Assembly: GCA_002077065.1 (NCBI GenBank)
Contig: NAJO01000027.1
Coordinates: forward strand, 496,001-560,000
Source of the DNA: Cryoendolithus antarcticus
Lineage: Eukaryota > Ascomycota > Dothideomycetes > Cladosporiales > Cladosporiaceae
Length of the DNA: 64,000 bases
Direction: 5' to 3'
How positions within the stretch are numbered: the first letter of the stretch is position 1; each line of letters opens with the position of its first letter. Under the pieces are notes generated by a model. It searched no databases, was not told where the DNA came from, and saw nothing but the letters and a program-made list of their open reading frames with translations. Of the stretch, positions 61,279-64,000 are shown piece after piece. Made by a program: the position numbers and the translations under genes.

Positions 61279-62415
61279 ATGACCGAGTCCTCAACGAACC
61301 CACTGGCTGGTCTGTGGAGACCGACCCATCTCCAGCGCCTGCACTATGGCCCTGAGAGCGTGAAGCAGCACCTGCTGGACTGCCTTCCCACTGAGTCCAG
61401 CAAAGCCTTCATCATCACGGGCAATTCGCTCGCCACCAAGACGCAGCTCATCAAGCAGGTTGAGTCTCAGCTTGGATCGAGACATGCAGGCACGTTCAGC
61501 AAGATCGGCCAACACGCTCCCATAGCCCAACTCGATGAGGCGACGGAGATTGTAAAGAAGGACAACAGCATCGACACAATCATCTCGATCGGCGGAGGAT
61601 CGCCCATCGACTCCGCAAAAGCGATCTCGCACCGCTTGCACGAGCAGAACGGGAAGTTCCTACACCACATCGCGATACCAACGACACTCAGTGCAGCAGA
61701 ATGCACGATGAACGCGGGCTACACAGACAAGAGCGGGTTGAAGACCGGCGTGGCAGCGCCCGAGCTAGTGCCCAGCGCAGTGATATACGACTCGAACTTC
61801 GCGCTCGAGACACCGCCTTGGCTGTTGTTGAGCACGGCTATGCGCGCCATGGATCACGCAATGGAGCTGATGTACCATCCTACGAGTACCGAGATGCCAT
61901 GCAAGCAGCTTGCACTTAGCGCTGCGAGCGAGCTGTTCATCTATCTGCCGAAGTATAAGAGGGACCCGAAGAATGAGGAGTACATCACACATCTGCAGCT
62001 GGCATCATTTGCGTCTCTGGGCTTCGTGGGACTGAACATCAAGGGCGGCCTGGGACTTTCGCACACACTCGGCTACGCGCTTGGGTCTCCATATGGCATA
62101 CCACATGGCATCACCTCATGTCTAACGCTTGGCCACGTTGTGAAGCTAAAGGCACAATCGTCGGACGCAGATGCAGCGCAGATCGCAAGAATGGCACCGT
62201 TCATTGGCTTGACGCGTACAAATGACAACAAGAAGGATGCGTTGGCTGTTGGTGATGCGATCTTGGAGCTAGTGAAGCTACTGGATCTGAAGACCACGCT
62301 GACTGAGAAGGGAGTGAGCAAGGACGAGGTGCATACGATTGTGAAGACGGCTACGAGACAGGAGAGTGGGCCGATATATGATCATGTGAGGAAGCTAGTG
62401 GAGGGACTGTACTGA
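61279..62415 (+). CDS. Iron-type alcohol dehydrogenase, maleylacetate-reductase-like
   Basis: Fe-ADH superfamily NAD(P)H oxidoreductase. Maleylacetate reductases, which act at the end of hydroxyquinol and chloroaromatic pathways, are one branch (family knowledge). 378 residues from the ATG at 61279, one exon. Seen: RLHYGPESVKQHLLDCL, the cofactor-site motif TIISIGGGSPIDSAKAIS, IAIPTTLSAAECTMNAGY, metal ligands in MRAMDHAMELMYHP, and the metal histidines in GLGLSHTLGYALGSPYGIPH followed by G. The frame is open upstream of the chosen ATG to about 60946, but that part has no family match. Substrate is uncertain: the two-His arrangement fits a metal-binding member, and the maleylacetate assignment is a tentative reading of overall pattern and neighbours. 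Confidence 0.9.
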   Translation: MTESSTNPLAGLWRPTHLQRLHYGPESVKQHLLDCLPTESSKAFIITGNSLATKTQLIKQVESQLGSRHAGTFSKIGQHAPIAQLDEATEIVKKDNSIDTIISIGGGSPIDSAKAISHRLHEQNGKFLHHIAIPTTLSAAECTMNAGYTDKSGLKTGVAAPELVPSAVIYDSNFALETPPWLLLSTAMRAMDHAMELMYHPTSTEMPCKQLALSAASELFIYLPKYKRDPKNEEYITHLQLASFASLGFVGLNIKGGLGLSHTLGYALGSPYGIPHGITSCLTLGHVVKLKAQSSDADAAQIARMAPFIGLTRTNDNKKDALAVGDAILELVKLLDLKTTLTEKGVSKDEVHTIVKTATRQESGPIYDHVRKLVEGLY

Positions 62416-63834
62416 GGAAACCTTCGAATGAGGGAGGGTGATATCAGGTCGTGGGGTGTCTCATACTGCGGAATAAGATGCGCGTTCCTAAGGTAGGTGT
62501 GTAATGTAGCGAAGGTAAGTCGTTCTCTCTACATGTCTTTCCGTGCGAGTTCGCTCACACTGATCGAGATCTTCCGAGACGACGATGCAACTGAAGCCTC
62601 GAGACTACATATACAACAAGGTGAGCCATTGCTGACAACAGCGACTGGCACTAGAGACACCACACCTCAGTCAGAGATCGAATCCATACTCCGCTCGGTC
62701 GTTATCATCGAAGTGGACATCACTCACCACATCCACATCAAGCACAACACCATCTCATCCACACACATCAATCCACCAGCGTTCAACTTCCATCTCCGTG
62801 GTACCGGATGCTGAGACTGAGCCGCGATGCGGAACGGGACATCGTCCAATTTGTCGTTGTCGAAAAGAAAACGTCCAGCGAGAGGTCACTTCTTCTCAGC
62901 GAGAGGTCTTTGTCTGCTGAGGCTATAGCAATAGCCCTCGCCTCACGCGCCCAAATGGCGCGTTCAAGGCCTCAAACAATATTCGACGTTGATGCATCTC
63001 TGCGAAGTGTCGGTCGAACGGATTCAAGACAAAGATCCCTTCACGAAAGCGCTCATCGCTGGAAGCATCCTTCTTCCAAACGAATATCAAGATCCCACTC
63101 GCAATGGCCGCCTGCATAAGCAACATCAATCGCATCGTGGGGGAAGTCGCGGTAACTACTCTCCTCCAGAACGTTGGAGTTCCGTATGCTAGGATTGCCT
63201 CCGTCGCGAGTGTCATGTCGCTCCCGCTGCATCGAAGAAAGTCACTCTGTCGTCCTCGTCATTTTGTCCCTCTCCATGGGTCTTGTTGCTTATTGCTTAC
63301 ATGATCTACTGCCCTGCATGACTGCTTCTTGAGGGATCGCGCCAGATTCACCCTGGAGCATTTCTAAGGGAGTCCATTTACCGACAGCCTACTAGCTGAG
63401 CGTATCGTGGTGTCCATGCTCCACGGTATTCGACGAGTACATGCTTCAGTACGTGCGATGTTCTATCGTCACCTGTGTAGCGTTGCCCACCTCGAGGACG
63501 TCGTGGTACCATCACGAAACCGGCATGCACTTGTGACTCCGACGCTGTGTGCTGCACGCCTGAGGTACAACAGCAAACTTGGCACTTTTATGCGGGTTTG
63601 AGAAAACAGGAAACTCCGACTTGATCATGCAGACAACCCAACAAACTGAGCCAGAGCTTGCTCACATGCCTGGCCCGTCAAGTCATCATGTTAATGATTG
63701 TACTGCTCGGCGCCGTTCTCATCACTCTAGTAGGCTTTCGCAACCGTCACATCCTTAGTCTTATCGCCGGCGTTCTGAGTCGAATTGGCCGATGGCCCGG
63801 AAGTGAAGGCGAGTATGGGAGAGGGAGTGCCACA
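62416..63834. other. Region without convincing gene
   Basis: 1.4 kb. Open frames at 62533-62814 plus and 62923-63216 minus are the best candidates, and both are weak. No transposon, tRNA or known protein was recognised. Confidence 0.4.
62923..63216 (-). CDS. Weak candidate small protein
   Basis: 97 residues from an ATG at 63216. One hydrophobic segment (LMLLMQAAIASGILIFVW, about residues 31-48) is followed by a charged C-terminal half (KKDASSDERFREG, NPFDRHFAEMHQRR). No family was recognised. The single membrane segment with a charged tail is protein-like, but a chance frame is equally possible. Confidence 0.2.
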   Translation of the reverse strand: MTLATEAILAYGTPTFWRRVVTATSPTMRLMLLMQAAIASGILIFVWKKDASSDERFREGIFVLNPFDRHFAEMHQRRILFEALNAPFGRVRRGLLL

Positions 63835-63900
63835 GTGAGTGACGGTCGTGTGGTGAGTGATGGTGGTGTTGCAAGTGACGGTCGCCATTGTGAGTGATGC
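63835..63900 (+). repeat. Short minisatellite, 18-19 bp unit, about 3.5 copies
   Basis: Degenerate tandem units begin with GTGAGTGACGGTCGTGTG and GTGAGTGATGGTGGTGTTG, followed by CAAGTGACGGTCGCCATTG and a partial TGAGTGATG. No gene spans it convincingly. Confidence 0.65.
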
Positions 63901-64000
63901 TATGCTTCTGCTGTGCTTTCTTGTGAAGCTTTAGTGTTGTCGTCGTCACTCGGGTATTGGACCAGTGAGGGTAAATTCAAATGAGATTGTGACTTCCCTA

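Overview
The window is nuclear DNA of a filamentous ascomycete (Pezizomycotina), most likely a dothideomycete. The evidence is gene density with short 50-100 bp GT-AG introns, a nuclear ATP synthase subunit 9 gene, a fungal mannitol-1-phosphate dehydrogenase, a HET-domain protein, and fungus-only families (Nur1/Mug154, Rot1, DUF2415- and DUF6697-type proteins). The class assignment is an inference. Exon borders below were chosen by hand from splice consensus, reading phase and family conservation. Every spliced model given as a CDS has a total length divisible by three.

Layout. 0-11 kb: dihydroorotate dehydrogenase (minus strand, cut by the window start), a HET-domain protein followed by a stray copy of one exon of a distant gene, Rab GDI, nuclear-rim protein Nur1 and mitoribosomal protein uL29m. 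11-14 kb: a secreted, kexin-site-bearing repeat protein whose third cysteine module lies behind an in-frame TAG. 14-24 kb: Mdj1, Sap30-like protein, SmE, 5-formyl-THF cyclo-ligase, Rot1 and a DUF6697-like protein. 24-39 kb: mitochondrial Hsp70, mannitol-1-phosphate dehydrogenase, a WD40/DUF2415 protein, a small membrane protein, a Cdc25-type rhodanese, one tRNA-Trp and the mitochondrial Lon protease. 39-56 kb: a large coiled-coil protein probably of mitochondria, a secreted CHRD protein, a Cuz1-like AN1 zinc-finger protein, importin Mtr10, a secreted VWA protein and ATP synthase subunit 9. 56-62.4 kb: two amidohydrolases, a short-chain dehydrogenase and an iron-type alcohol dehydrogenase arranged as two divergent pairs. 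62.4-64 kb: no convincing gene, one short minisatellite.

How the genes work together. Mdj1, Ssc1 and Pim1 (Lon) are known partners in protein folding and degradation in the mitochondrial matrix, and all three lie within about 24 kb. Many neighbours also act in mitochondria (DHODH, uL29m, Atp9). The 56-62 kb block looks like a small catabolic cluster: an ACMSD/resorcylate-decarboxylase-type amidohydrolase and a maleylacetate-reductase-type dehydrogenase fit aromatic-ring breakdown, and both divergent promoters carry the same 9-13 bp palindrome-containing word. The points most worth a second look are that motif, the TAG-interrupted repeat protein, and the exon-exact pseudogene fragment beside the HET gene.
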